Positions 24,845-32,551 of a DNA stretch of 40,331 nt are shown one piece after another. The stretch comes from JBOFSR01 sp051651645. Lineage in GTDB: Bacteria; Spirochaetota; Spirochaetia; Treponematales; Treponemataceae. Within the stretch, counting starts at the first letter, position 1, and each line of letters opens with the position of its first letter. The notes under the pieces are model-generated. The model ran no database searches, had not been told where the DNA came from, and was given only the letters and a program-made list of their open reading frames with translations. The stretch is from assembly GCA_051651645.1 (NCBI GenBank), contig JBOFSR010000051.1, forward strand, positions 1 through 40,331, read 5' to 3'. The translations under genes were made by a program, and so were the position numbers.

Positions 24845-25909
24845 TTATCTTTGGGCGTTACGGTTTTGCAAACCGTCGGGCTTTCCGCTAGAATCTTTTT
24901 CTGACTTTAAAAAGTTTAAAACGCTTTCATAGACGGCACACCCATTTTTTAGAGAATCTTCATATCGAATATCTTCTAACTCACCAGGAACATAAACAGT
25001 TTTGATGTTTGGTGCGGGCCGCAGGTTTTTCATTTCTTCATATAGTTGATCAGTGTGCTGGAGATACGCTTCAGGGGATCCAAAAATCGCAGGATTAATT
25101 AAGAGTACAAAGGCCATTGTGTTTCGCGTTTTTGACAACTCCTTTTCATCGTACATAGAAATAATATGCGGCCCAAACGCTCCAGTGAATAGGCCTGTAA
25201 ATCCTTCAATTGCCAAGGCAATCGCTGTTCCTTTGTGGCCAGCCATCGGGGTTACGAAAACAACTTTATACGGATCCGTCGTTGGAATCCCGTTTTTATC
25301 AACACCCCAGGTAGCAGGGATTTGTTCGTTTTTCGCTCGTGCGGCAATAACCTTTCCTAAGGCGACCTCACTTGTTGCCATATCGATAAGTATGCGATGT
25401 TTTTTTCCAGGAATGCCGTATGCAATGGGGTTTGTTCCAAAATAGGGCTCTGCGGCACCAAAAGGAACCACGCATTTATCAGTGTTTACCATAACCATTG
25501 ATAATAAATTATTGTCAATAGCCATTTGAGCATAGTAGGATAAAGCACCGCAATGAGAAGAGTTTTGTACTGAAACAGCGTAAATTCCTGTTTCGTTTAC
25601 TCGCTTGATAGCTTCTTGCATAGCAAGTGTTGTTCCGTAATGACCCATTCCGCCATCCGCATTCAAAATCCCAGCCGCCTTTGCCGTTGCAGTAAACTGG
25701 AATTGTGAGTCTACATTGATGCCACCGCTTTTAATTCGATTGCAGTAATGCTCAACTCGAATGCTTCCGTGCGATCTAACTCCTCTTGCATCAGCATGAA
25801 CAAGGGCGTCGGCTACACAGGCAGCTTGCTCTTGAGCGATTTTATATGTGACAAGTTTTTTTTCAATGAGGGATTTTAATTCATTTAGCTGTATTATAAC
25901 ATCTGCCAT
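24845..25909 (-). CDS. Ldh_2-family (malate/lactate/ketoacid) dehydrogenase
   Basis: 354 residues. Features include HADARGVRSHGSIRVEHYCN with the probable catalytic His47, GGMGHYGTTLAM, NSSHCGALSYYAQMA, PYFGTNPIAYGIPG, DMATSEVALGKV and GHKGTAIALAIEGFTGLFTG. The family includes NAD(P)H-dependent malate and ureidoglycolate dehydrogenases, 2,3-diketogulonate reductase and the imine reductase DpkA, so the substrate is open. The last 15 or so residues (KDSSGKPDGLQNRNAQR) are encoded by a dispersed repeat rather than by ancestral gene sequence. The gene is divergent from a YheO/DauR-type regulator, a likely controller. Confidence 0.88.
   Translation of the reverse strand: MADVIIQLNELKSLIEKKLVTYKIAQEQAACVADALVHADARGVRSHGSIRVEHYCNRIKSGGINVDSQFQFTATAKAAGILNADGGMGHYGTTLAMQEAIKRVNETGIYAVSVQNSSHCGALSYYAQMAIDNNLLSMVMVNTDKCVVPFGAAEPYFGTNPIAYGIPGKKHRILIDMATSEVALGKVIAARAKNEQIPATWGVDKNGIPTTDPYKVVFVTPMAGHKGTAIALAIEGFTGLFTGAFGPHIISMYDEKELSKTRNTMAFVLLINPAIFGSPEAYLQHTDQLYEEMKNLRPAPNIKTVYVPGELEDIRYEDSLKNGCAVYESVLNFLKSEKDSSGKPDGLQNRNAQR
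24853..24900. repeat. Dispersed repeat, copy B, inside the 3' end of the Ldh_2 gene
   Basis: GGGCGTT, stem ACGGTTT (24860-24866) with AAACCGT (24870-24876), TCGGGCTTTC, spacer and ATCTTTTT. The flanks match copy A at 4727-4776 while the stem sequence differs. It supplies the last codons and stop region of the Ldh_2 reading frame. Confidence 0.75.
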
Positions 25910-25937
25910 AAAGCCTTTTTTACCTTTTAGTTAAATG

Positions 25938-25966
25938 ATTTTACAATCATGGTTGCACTCTGTCAA
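25938..25966 (-). promoter_or_regulatory. Promoter of the Ldh_2 gene
   Basis: On the minus strand TTGACA (25961-25966), 17 bases, TAAAAT (25938-25943). The leader of roughly 20 bases carries an AAAGG ribosome site before ATG 25909. Confidence 0.75.
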
Positions 25967-25988
25967 GGAAAAAAATAATAGTTTTTTT

Positions 25989-25996
25989 GTGATCAC
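25989..25996. promoter_or_regulatory. Palindrome GTGATCAC between divergent promoters
   Basis: A perfect 8-base palindrome flanked by T/A tracts lies between the Ldh_2 promoter and the YheO-type regulator promoter, about 22 bases from the former's -35. Its position suits an operator serving both genes, but eight bases can arise by chance. Confidence 0.3.
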
Positions 25997-26034
25997 GTTT
26001 TATTTATTCTGAGTGTAAAATCTTTACCCTTGCT

Positions 26035-26063
26035 TTGACTTTAATCAAATTTTTTTATATAAT
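26035..26063 (+). promoter_or_regulatory. Promoter of the YheO-type regulator and slyX
   Basis: TTGACT (26035-26040), 17 bases, perfect TATAAT (26058-26063). An AAGGA site precedes ATG 26102. Confidence 0.78.
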
Positions 26064-26101
26064 TTCAAGAAAGTACGTATAATTATTATGCTAAGGAAAA
26101 T

Positions 26102-26740
26102 ATGATTGCCTTTACAGAAGAAGACAAAATAATTCTTGATTCATACAAGCCTATGGCAAAAGGAATTGCCGCCCTTTTTGGTAGTGCCTGCGAGGTTTTA
26201 ATTTATTCACTGGAGCGCTATGATCATTCTGTTGTCGCTATTGAAAATGCGCATAATTCTGGGCGAAGTATTAGCGATCCAATCACCGAGCTTGCCTTGG
26301 AATTAATTACACAATTTGATAGCGAACGACGATTTTACGAGCCGTATGAATCTTCTTTTTCAAATGGTCGGCGTTGCCAGTCGCTTACGATTCCCATAAA
26401 AAACAATGAAAAATTAATTGGGTTATTTGGCATTAATTTTAATATTGATGCTAATTTTGCTGAAGTGGTGCAAGGCTTACTTAACCATAATGTATCAAGG
26501 GAAAAGCAAGACGGGGAAATTCAAACAATGGAAGATATGATGATGAGTGTTTTGGATAAAAATATCTCCGCTGTCATGCTCGATGCAAATATTCCAAATC
26601 AAGAGAAAAATCGTGAAATTATTTTAAATCTCAATAAAATAGGCTTTTTTAATATGAAAGGGTCAACTGAAGCTCTCGCAGACAGGTTGAAAATCTCTGT
26701 GCATACGGTGTATGCTAATTTGAGGAAAAATGCAGAATAA
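26102..26740 (+). CDS. YheO/DauR-type transcription regulator (PAS-like + HTH)
   Basis: 212 residues. The N-terminal YheO-like PAS domain (about 8-120) shows LDSYKPMAKGIAALFGSACE, HSVVAIENAHNSGR, and LTIPIKNNEKLIGLFGINF. The C-terminal HTH_22 domain (about 165-210) has the family pattern FFNMKGSTEALADRLKISVH followed by TVYANLRK. Members include DauR, which represses D-arginine catabolism genes. It stands divergent from an Ldh_2 dehydrogenase with promoters about 70 bases apart, suggesting local control in response to a small ligand. slyX overlaps its end by 11 bases. Confidence 0.85.
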   Translation: MIAFTEEDKIILDSYKPMAKGIAALFGSACEVLIYSLERYDHSVVAIENAHNSGRSISDPITELALELITQFDSERRFYEPYESSFSNGRRCQSLTIPIKNNEKLIGLFGINFNIDANFAEVVQGLLNHNVSREKQDGEIQTMEDMMMSVLDKNISAVMLDANIPNQEKNREIILNLNKIGFFNMKGSTEALADRLKISVHTVYANLRKNAE

Positions 26741-26933
26741 TAACGAAAAAATCATACAACTAGAAACAAAACTGAGCTATTTAGAAGATTTTGTAAGTAA
26801 TCTTGAAAGCGTTGTTCTGGAGCAAAGCTCTCTGATTAAAAAGCTTCAATCAGAAAATACGCTTATTCGCTCAAAAGTTGATGAGCTACTGTCTTATGAA
26901 GAGCCTCTGAATAAACCTCCGCCACATTACTAG
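26730..26933 (+). CDS. slyX: SlyX-family coiled-coil protein
   Basis: 67 residues. A continuous heptad-type helix (IIQLETKLSYLEDFVSNLES, then VVLEQSSLIKKLQSEN) ends in the family-diagnostic tail LNKPPPHY. SlyX proteins are small dimeric coiled coils of unknown function. The ATG lies inside the end of the YheO-type gene (11-base overlap), so translation is coupled. That pairing is worth noting because the function of SlyX is still unclear. Confidence 0.88.
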   Translation: MQNNNEKIIQLETKLSYLEDFVSNLESVVLEQSSLIKKLQSENTLIRSKVDELLSYEEPLNKPPPHY

Positions 26934-27045
26934 AATATCTGTGTATTTGATTTGTAAAAGCATAACACCTTAAAAGATGCATACATCAGTAAAGTTATGA
27001 CTTCTTTGTGATTGAGTTGCCTATACTTAAACTGACTCAACTATG

Positions 27046-27067
27046 AACAAGTTTTCTTGTTGTTTTT
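27046..27067 (+). terminator. Probable terminator after slyX
   Basis: AACAAG (27046-27051) pairs with CTTGTT (27056-27061) across a TTTT loop and is followed by GTTTTT. The stem is short but well placed between convergent genes. Confidence 0.5.
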
Positions 27068-27068
27068 A

Positions 27069-27872
27069 CTAGAGAATATCAAAAAATAAGCCATCGTATG
27101 AAGGGGCAATAATTTTATCGCGTAAACACGGAGATTGCTCTCTTTCTTGTTTTATCAACTCACAGATTTGATTGTGGGAAAAATCATGACAGATATGCGT
27201 AAAATAAATTTGCTGTGCGGTTGTTTTTGCTGCAATTTCGAGTGCAGAAGAAAAACTACAATGCGTTGTGTGATCACGTTTTCGCAAAGCATCAATTACT
27301 AAAATATCAATCCCTTCAAGCAGCATAAAAGACGATTCGGGTAATGCGTGTAAATCCGTTAAATAGGCGATTTTGCCAATTCTCCAACCAGTACAAGGAA
27401 TGCACCCATGTTGCAGTGGAATGGGAACTATTTGAATGTTTTTTATACATAACGGTTTTTCCGCAGTATATTGCTCGCAGGAGATTAAATCAAGGTGGGG
27501 TTTTCCTCCGCCAATTTGAGTATTTTTAAAGACATAGTCAAATCGATTTTTTACATCAGATATGGTTTGATTATTTGCATAAATTGGCAAAGGCCTCTCA
27601 ACAGAGAAAATGCGCATATCATCGAGTCCATGAACGTGATCAGCGTGGGAGTGCGTAAGTAAAATTGCATCAAGATTTTTAAGCCCATACGTAAGTGCTT
27701 GCTGGCGAAAATCAGGCCCAATATCAATTAAAATGGTTGTTTCATCATGCTCAATCAAAGCACTGGAGCGAAGCCGCTTATCTTTTTTGTCTTTTGACAA
27801 GCAAACATCGCACGAGCAAGCAATAACAGGAACACCATGACTTGTCCCACTGCCTAAAATAGTAAAACGCAT
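27069..27872 (-). CDS. PhnP-like metallo-beta-lactamase-fold hydrolase
   Basis: 267 residues from the ATG at 27872. The start is MRFTILGSGTSHGVP, then CSCDVCLSKDKKDKRLRSS (a Cys cluster as in PhnP-type zinc phosphodiesterases), the metal motif LLTHSHADHVHGLDD, and later QHGCIPC, YLTDLHALP and THCSFSSALE. These enzymes cleave cyclic phosphates or other phosphodiesters in the cytoplasm. A longer reading from 27896 is possible, but it would start inside the promoter spacer, so 27872 is preferred. With that start the -10 element ends 5 bases upstream and no leader exists. Divergent from the lipoprotein gene. Confidence 0.85.
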   Translation of the reverse strand: MRFTILGSGTSHGVPVIACSCDVCLSKDKKDKRLRSSALIEHDETTILIDIGPDFRQQALTYGLKNLDAILLTHSHADHVHGLDDMRIFSVERPLPIYANNQTISDVKNRFDYVFKNTQIGGGKPHLDLISCEQYTAEKPLCIKNIQIVPIPLQHGCIPCTGWRIGKIAYLTDLHALPESSFMLLEGIDILVIDALRKRDHTTHCSFSSALEIAAKTTAQQIYFTHICHDFSHNQICELIKQEREQSPCLRDKIIAPSYDGLFFDIL

Positions 27873-27877
27873 ACAAA

Positions 27878-27906
27878 AAGCTAGCACAACACGCAAACTC
27901 TGTCAA
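27878..27906 (-). promoter_or_regulatory. Candidate leaderless promoter of the PhnP-like gene
   Basis: On the minus strand a consensus TTGACA (27901-27906), 17 bases, weak TAGCTT (27878-27883), 5 bases to ATG 27872. Confidence 0.45.
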
Positions 27907-27947
27907 TTAAGATAACTCTTTATAACACGAGATATTTAGCCTACCTA

Positions 27948-27976
27948 TTGCATTATTTTCAATAGAGCGATAAAAT
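27948..27976 (+). promoter_or_regulatory. Candidate near-leaderless promoter of the lipoprotein operon
   Basis: TTGCAT (27948-27953), 17 bases, TAAAAT (27971-27976), 11 bases to ATG 27988, which has no Shine-Dalgarno site. Expected leader about 4-5 bases. Confidence 0.5.
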
Positions 27977-27987
27977 CTGATTTGGTT

Positions 27988-29142
27988 ATGTTTTATTGTA
28001 GTAAAAAATCACTTATTTTTGTAGCTCTTTTGATTCTCTTTTTTGGATGCAAAAAAAATACAGACACGCAAATTAATATAGCGACAAAGCAAGATAAATC
28101 ACCTGTAGATGAGAGCAAAACGCATCAGTGGTTTTATTTTTCAAAAAATAATGTTATTGAAATTGATTCGTTACAACGACTGCCTCTTGTTGAGCAGCTG
28201 CCGTGGACAGAAGCAATTAGAATCTCTGGTGCGACACACACAGCAAATCAAGCGTATTTTTTGGTTAATAAATTGGGACTTTTCTCCATGCCCGCAAATC
28301 AAGGTGAGCAGATCATCCGCTTTACTGATAATCTTTTTTTCCCTAATTTTACCGCCGATACCCTGCTTTCAGTTGATGAAAATCCTGTTTTCAAGATTTA
28401 CAAAAACAATTTTTTTAACCTTGAGTCTGAGCAGACCTCGTTTCCCTTTTTGCTTCAATATAATAGTGATACAAATACCGTTTATCCGCTTTTATCAAAT
28501 AAAGACATTGATTTAGCTGATACAACACAGGCGGTTGATTTATTTTTTGACGGAAAAACATGGACAGGTGCATTTAAGTACATTGCAAATGAGCGTGTTT
28601 TATTTGATTATATACAATTTTCTAGTTATAAATCGCTTGTTGAGTTAAAAAATATTGCAAAAACAGGAAAAATTGAAAAGAAATATATTTCAAGCGATAC
28701 CTACAAGCAAATTGCAGGCCCCAAGCCTTTTGCTAGTGCACCAATTCCCCTTGTAAAAATGCTTGAAAATGTACGGCTTGTGCAACCATTTCTTCTTTCA
28801 TATACAGAATCAAACTCCCAATCACCAATACTTTATGCAAACAAGATTTCTGAAAATGACGTCTATATGCAAGCAAAAGCTTTTTTTGGAAAAACCTTCC
28901 TTCTTTCAGTATTTTCTGATGGGACTGCGTATTTTTTAGGAAGCTTACCTCAAAATCCGAAGAATATTTTAGATGACGTAACAGCATTTAAGCTTCCTAA
29001 ATTGCCAGAAAACTTTGTGTACGGAGATATTCTTTGTTTTGGAAAAATGCTCTATGTTGCATGGGAAGAAAGCTTTTTTTACGAAACGGGTCGCAGTGGT
29101 TTTATTGCGGTTAATTTAGAAAATTTACTTTTTAACAAATGA
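27988..29142 (+). CDS. Putative lipoprotein, unknown function
   Basis: 384 residues from ATG 27988. A TTG two codons upstream is less likely. The signal MFYCSKKSLIFVALLILFFG precedes Cys21, a relaxed spirochaete-type lipobox (LFFGC) followed by KK. The mature protein has short beta-rich segments with repeated F-S-x-P and DG turns (LFSMPANQGEQIIRFTDNLF, TAYFLGSLPQNPKNI), suggesting a beta-propeller, but no family is recognised. The stop overlaps the next gene in ATGA, so it is co-produced with a barrel-like protein and QueH. Confidence 0.65.
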   Translation: MFYCSKKSLIFVALLILFFGCKKNTDTQINIATKQDKSPVDESKTHQWFYFSKNNVIEIDSLQRLPLVEQLPWTEAIRISGATHTANQAYFLVNKLGLFSMPANQGEQIIRFTDNLFFPNFTADTLLSVDENPVFKIYKNNFFNLESEQTSFPFLLQYNSDTNTVYPLLSNKDIDLADTTQAVDLFFDGKTWTGAFKYIANERVLFDYIQFSSYKSLVELKNIAKTGKIEKKYISSDTYKQIAGPKPFASAPIPLVKMLENVRLVQPFLLSYTESNSQSPILYANKISENDVYMQAKAFFGKTFLLSVFSDGTAYFLGSLPQNPKNILDDVTAFKLPKLPENFVYGDILCFGKMLYVAWEESFFYETGRSGFIAVNLENLLFNK

Positions 29143-30155
29143 GATATAATTTTTTTCTAATAATGCTTTTACTTGTATCAACTCTGCACCTTGTAGCACA
29201 AGAAATTGACAATGATCTGTCTTCTGTTGAAGACGCACTGTTGGAAAGTATTAACAGTGAAGAACTGGATGAAGACGAGATTTCTCCCACTGATGAAGCA
29301 GCTTCTGTAGAAAAGGAAAATGAATCAGCTGAGGGCAAAGATTCAGAAACCTCCCAAGAAGAGAAAGATCAATCTGATACAAATCAAGAGCAATCCACAG
29401 AGGTCAAAGAAGACGAGACCTTAGTCGAAGATACAGAAGCTCAAGAAGAAGATAAACTGAAAAAAGAAAAAAAAAGAGACCCCAAAAAGAAGAAAGAGAA
29501 AAAGCCAAAACAAGCAAAGCCTGAAATTGGAACTTTTATTGTAACAAGTGGCTTACAGACTATTTTGGTAACAGAAACCACAAAAAAAAGTGTTACTCAA
29601 GGTGATAATGCGGTTGGAGCTCCCATGGCTCTATTATTTTCTGTTGGTTTTGGGGCAAATATTCAAATAACCAATTTTTTAGTAGTAGCACCCCAGCTTA
29701 CGTTTTACATGAATTACTACCTTTGGAAAGATGGTCGTCCACAAATTGCAGAAATAGAGATGCGAACGGCTCAAACTTTTAACTTTTTGCTTAACTTTCC
29801 CGTTTTATACCGATTTTTTATAAACCGAAGTGTTTTATCAGTTGGTGGAGGAGTTATGATCGCTGCTCGATGGGGGATGACAGCACAAGGCGTGCCTGAC
29901 TACGAGCAAGAAGCAACCGACAAAATCAATCAATATTTTTGGAAGGGGCTCAATTATCTCTATCCATCTGCACAGATAAGTTTTGATCAAATATTACGAA
30001 ATGGTTTTGGCGTTGGCGTTCAAATAAACTATTATTTTCAATTTGGCAATGTAATCAATAAAAACATTAATATTTTTGACGGGAATATGCTTTCTATAAG
30101 CTTTAGGCTCACTCCCCCGTACAAAATAAAAATACCGTCAAAAAAAGGCAAATAA
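29139..30155 (+). CDS. Outer-membrane barrel-like protein with acidic-then-basic N-terminal region
   Basis: 338 residues. The signal peptide (about 1-20, LLLVSTLHLVAQE) is followed by about 85 residues dominated by Glu, Asp, Ser and Gln (22-105), then about 25 residues almost all Lys/Glu/Arg/Pro (LKKEKKRDPKKKKEKKPKQ). A C-terminal barrel-like region (about 130-338) has amphipathic strands such as MALLFSVGFGANIQITNFLV and NGFGVGVQINYYFQFGNVIN. It is probably a small outer-membrane barrel tethered to a long charged periplasmic arm. No known family. It overlaps the lipoprotein gene by 4 bases and queH by 1. Confidence 0.65.
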   Translation: MRYNFFLIMLLLVSTLHLVAQEIDNDLSSVEDALLESINSEELDEDEISPTDEAASVEKENESAEGKDSETSQEEKDQSDTNQEQSTEVKEDETLVEDTEAQEEDKLKKEKKRDPKKKKEKKPKQAKPEIGTFIVTSGLQTILVTETTKKSVTQGDNAVGAPMALLFSVGFGANIQITNFLVVAPQLTFYMNYYLWKDGRPQIAEIEMRTAQTFNFLLNFPVLYRFFINRSVLSVGGGVMIAARWGMTAQGVPDYEQEATDKINQYFWKGLNYLYPSAQISFDQILRNGFGVGVQINYYFQFGNVINKNINIFDGNMLSISFRLTPPYKIKIPSKKGK

Positions 30156-30772
30156 TGCAGCAAAACTATCTAAAAAAATTCAAGGAAATCCTTGCATCGC
30201 AAAAAAATGTATTTCCGAAAAAAAGGCTATTACTTCATACTTGCTGTGCCCCCTGCTCAACTTCTGTTTTGCAACTGCTTGATGAAGTTTTTGATAGTTC
30301 AATCTTTTTTTTTAATCCTAATATTTATCCAGAGCAAGAATACAAAAGACGCTTCAATGAATTGCAATCTTTTTTACACAAAGCTCAGTACAAACATGCT
30401 ATTATTTCACAACCGTATGATTATAACTCTTTTTTATCAAAAACAGCTGAAAAAAAAATGTGTGCCGAAGGTGGGGAGCGATGTTTTATTTGCTATGATT
30501 TGCGGATGAGTCAAACGGCAGAATATGCAAAAAAACATAACTTTGATTTTTTTACAACAAGTCTTTCCATCAGTCCCCATAAAAATGCACAAAAAATCAA
30601 TGAAATAGGGGATTCTTTGGAAAAGAAACTAGGAGTTAACTACTTATACGCTGATTTTAAAAAAGAAAACGGATTTAAAATTTCTACTGATATTTCAAAG
30701 GAATTTAACTTATATCGCCAGCAGTATTGTGGTTGTGAATTTTCTATGCGACGTGAGGAAAACTCAACTTAA
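30155..30772 (+). CDS. queH: Epoxyqueuosine reductase QueH
   Basis: 205 residues. The family signature LLLHTCCAPCSTSVLQLLDE has the adjacent Cys30-Cys31 and Cys34. Further conserved blocks are IYPEQEYKRRFNEL, GGERCFICYDLRM, FDFFTTSLSISPHKNAQKIN and YRQQYCGCEFSM. QueH (DUF208) is the non-cobalamin enzyme for the last step of queuosine synthesis, using Fe-S and metal cofactors to reduce epoxyqueuosine in tRNA. Its ATG overlaps the previous stop by one base (TAATG), so a tRNA-modification gene is the last in an envelope-protein operon. Its 3' end overlaps the convergent CPBP gene by 29 bases. Confidence 0.93.
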   Translation: MQQNYLKKFKEILASQKNVFPKKRLLLHTCCAPCSTSVLQLLDEVFDSSIFFFNPNIYPEQEYKRRFNELQSFLHKAQYKHAIISQPYDYNSFLSKTAEKKMCAEGGERCFICYDLRMSQTAEYAKKHNFDFFTTSLSISPHKNAQKINEIGDSLEKKLGVNYLYADFKKENGFKISTDISKEFNLYRQQYCGCEFSMRREENST

Positions 30773-31382
30773 CGTTAATAAAAAGGACGAGCAAATTATA
30801 ACAACTGTGAACAATAATTGCATACCAAATACTAGTTTTTTTCGCCAGCACACGAAGTAAAATTCCAGAAAGAAACGCATACAAAACAGTTGGTAATCCT
30901 GCATATAAATGAGCAAAACTAAATAAAAGGCAGCAAAAAGTCTCAATAACAAAAAAAATCAATTTATTTTTCAACAAAACAATCGTCATAAAAGCATTTG
31001 GCAAGAAGTCTCTATAAATAAGCTCTTCAAAGCTTGCAAGAATTATCGTTGTAATAATGATGAGCAAAGTGATCGAAGGCGTTGAGAACGCGGAAGGCTT
31101 TTTGTACGCAAGATGGAACAAATATGAAAGTCCCAGCAAGGATAGAAAGATACTCACAGAAAAAATGAGGCAAAAAACGAAAGAATTTTTAGAACTGCTT
31201 GGAAAAAAAAATCTTTTTAGAAAAAAAAGAATAACACACACAACGCTATACATGCACACATCATAGGGCGTCAACGAAAATGCAGGTAAGGTGCTTTGAG
31301 CGATAGGAAAAAAAATTGCATTAATAGAAAAAAAAAGAACGCAAAATAATATTATATAAAGGAAGAAAAAACGCATATTCAT
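30744..31382 (-). CDS. CPBP-family intramembrane metalloprotease (CAAX-type)
   Basis: 212 residues from the ATG at 31382; a longer TTG-started form is unlikely. Six or seven hydrophobic segments. The catalytic EE-x3-R motif is FEELIYRDFLPNAF, followed by FAHLYAGLPTVLYAFLSG with the second metal His, and VHSCYNLLVLF with the third. The family includes Abi/CAAX proteases linked to bacteriocin self-immunity and prenyl-protein processing. The substrate is unknown here. The 3' end overlaps queH antisense by 29 bases, so each transcript could interfere with the other. Confidence 0.87.
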   Translation of the reverse strand: MNMRFFFLYIILFCVLFFSINAIFFPIAQSTLPAFSLTPYDVCMYSVVCVILFFLKRFFFPSSSKNSFVFCLIFSVSIFLSLLGLSYLFHLAYKKPSAFSTPSITLLIIITTIILASFEELIYRDFLPNAFMTIVLLKNKLIFFVIETFCCLLFSFAHLYAGLPTVLYAFLSGILLRVLAKKTSIWYAIIVHSCYNLLVLFINVKLSFPHVA

Positions 31383-31462
31383 TAGAAAACTCTCTTCGGG
31401 TTTTGACACTGATAACAATTAAGATTATCTATGTTTTACAAAAGGCCTACACTATTTAGATT

Positions 31463-32389
31463 TTAATCCTCATACGGTACAGTAAACTGCATTCTATCTT
31501 TTGTGAGTACCGTATGTTCGTAGACAGATTTTGCCTCTGCAAGTAAGGTTTTAAGCTCAAAGTCAGTGTAACGCGGACTATAATGAAAGAGTGCCAATTG
31601 CTTTACTAAAGCATCCTTGCCAATTTGTGCAGCTTGAGTTGAGGTCATGTGCTTTTTTTCACGTGCTATTTCCAAAAGCGAAGATTCAAACATGCTTTCA
31701 CAAAAAAGTAAATCGGAGCCCATAACTTCTTTTGCAATCGAATCATGATAAAGCGTATCCGTGACATAGCTCACTTTTCGTCCGCTGCGAGGATTGCCTA
31801 GAACATCCTCAGGATTAATTGTCTTGCCTTCTGTCGACTGTACGCATTCCCCCCGTTGCAGTCTTGACCACAACGGGCCTGCAGGAACATTGCAAGCAAG
31901 TGCCTTTTCAGGATGAAATTCGCCAGGTCGATTAAGTTCTTCAAGTGTATATCCAACGCAGGTTTTTGTGTGATAAAGGGGGAACGCTCGAATATAAAAG
32001 CCATCGCCTTCATGTACAACACAAGGAGCCGTAATTTCTTTAACCACAATGGGATAATTAATATACATATCCAAGACTTTGCGGCTTGATTCAATATACG
32101 CTTCAATTTTTGGAGGGCCATAAATATACAGCGGCTCATCCCTGTCAACCTGCGAAGAAAGCATCAGTAAACCAGGAAGACCCGTTACGTGGTCAGCATG
32201 AGTATGACTAATAAAAATGGCATTAATTTTTTTCCATTTAAGATTAAGCCTGCGAAGCGAGACTTGCGTGCCCTCTCCTGCATCAAACAAGAATAAATCG
32301 CCCTCACGACGCAGTAAAACCGACGTTAAATGTCGATAAGGCAAGGGCATCATTCCGCCACAGCCCAAAACGAATGCTTCAAGATTCAT
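31463..32389 (-). CDS. rnz: Ribonuclease Z (tRNA 3' endonuclease)
   Basis: 308 residues, the short RNase Z form. It starts MNLEAFVLGCGGMMPLP, then FLFDAGEGTQVSLRR, the metal motif FISHTHADHVTGLPGLLML, later LLFCESMFESSLLEIAREKK, the HMTSTQAAQIG box and ALFHYSPRY. It trims tRNA 3' trailers so that CCA can be added, which fits the CCA-less tRNA genes in this window. The ATG at 32389 has no Shine-Dalgarno site and lies 6 bases after a -10 element. Divergent from alr, which has the same arrangement. Confidence 0.93.
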   Translation of the reverse strand: MNLEAFVLGCGGMMPLPYRHLTSVLLRREGDLFLFDAGEGTQVSLRRLNLKWKKINAIFISHTHADHVTGLPGLLMLSSQVDRDEPLYIYGPPKIEAYIESSRKVLDMYINYPIVVKEITAPCVVHEGDGFYIRAFPLYHTKTCVGYTLEELNRPGEFHPEKALACNVPAGPLWSRLQRGECVQSTEGKTINPEDVLGNPRSGRKVSYVTDTLYHDSIAKEVMGSDLLFCESMFESSLLEIAREKKHMTSTQAAQIGKDALVKQLALFHYSPRYTDFELKTLLAEAKSVYEHTVLTKDRMQFTVPYED

Positions 32390-32395
32390 AGACAA

Positions 32396-32424
32396 AGTAT
32401 AGCAAGAAAAAGAAAAAGCCTCAA
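32396..32424 (-). promoter_or_regulatory. Candidate leaderless promoter of rnz
   Basis: On the minus strand TTGAGG (32419-32424), 17 bases, TATACT (32396-32401), 6 bases to ATG 32389. Confidence 0.5.
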
Positions 32425-32516
32425 GAGAGGAAACACAGCTGTGGGCGATAAATTATAAGAGAGCCTCCCAAGATCTGCTAAAATAAATCTCTTTAATATA
32501 GAGAAAAGATTAAATC

Positions 32517-32545
32517 TTGCTCATTTTCAGTTTATACAGTACAAT
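32517..32545 (+). promoter_or_regulatory. Candidate leaderless promoter of alr
   Basis: TTGCTC (32517-32522), 17 bases, TACAAT (32540-32545), 6 bases to ATG 32552. The predicted first transcribed base is at the ATG. Confidence 0.5.
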
Positions 32546-32551
32546 GAGAAT

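Noticed and set aside
29132..29338. Ser-rich minus-strand frame
   Set aside because: It is the antisense of the acidic region of the barrel gene (GAA/GAT codons read as TTC/ATC and TCT), not a gene.
31057..31266. 69-codon plus-strand frame
   Set aside because: Antisense to the CPBP protease gene, with no recognisable features.
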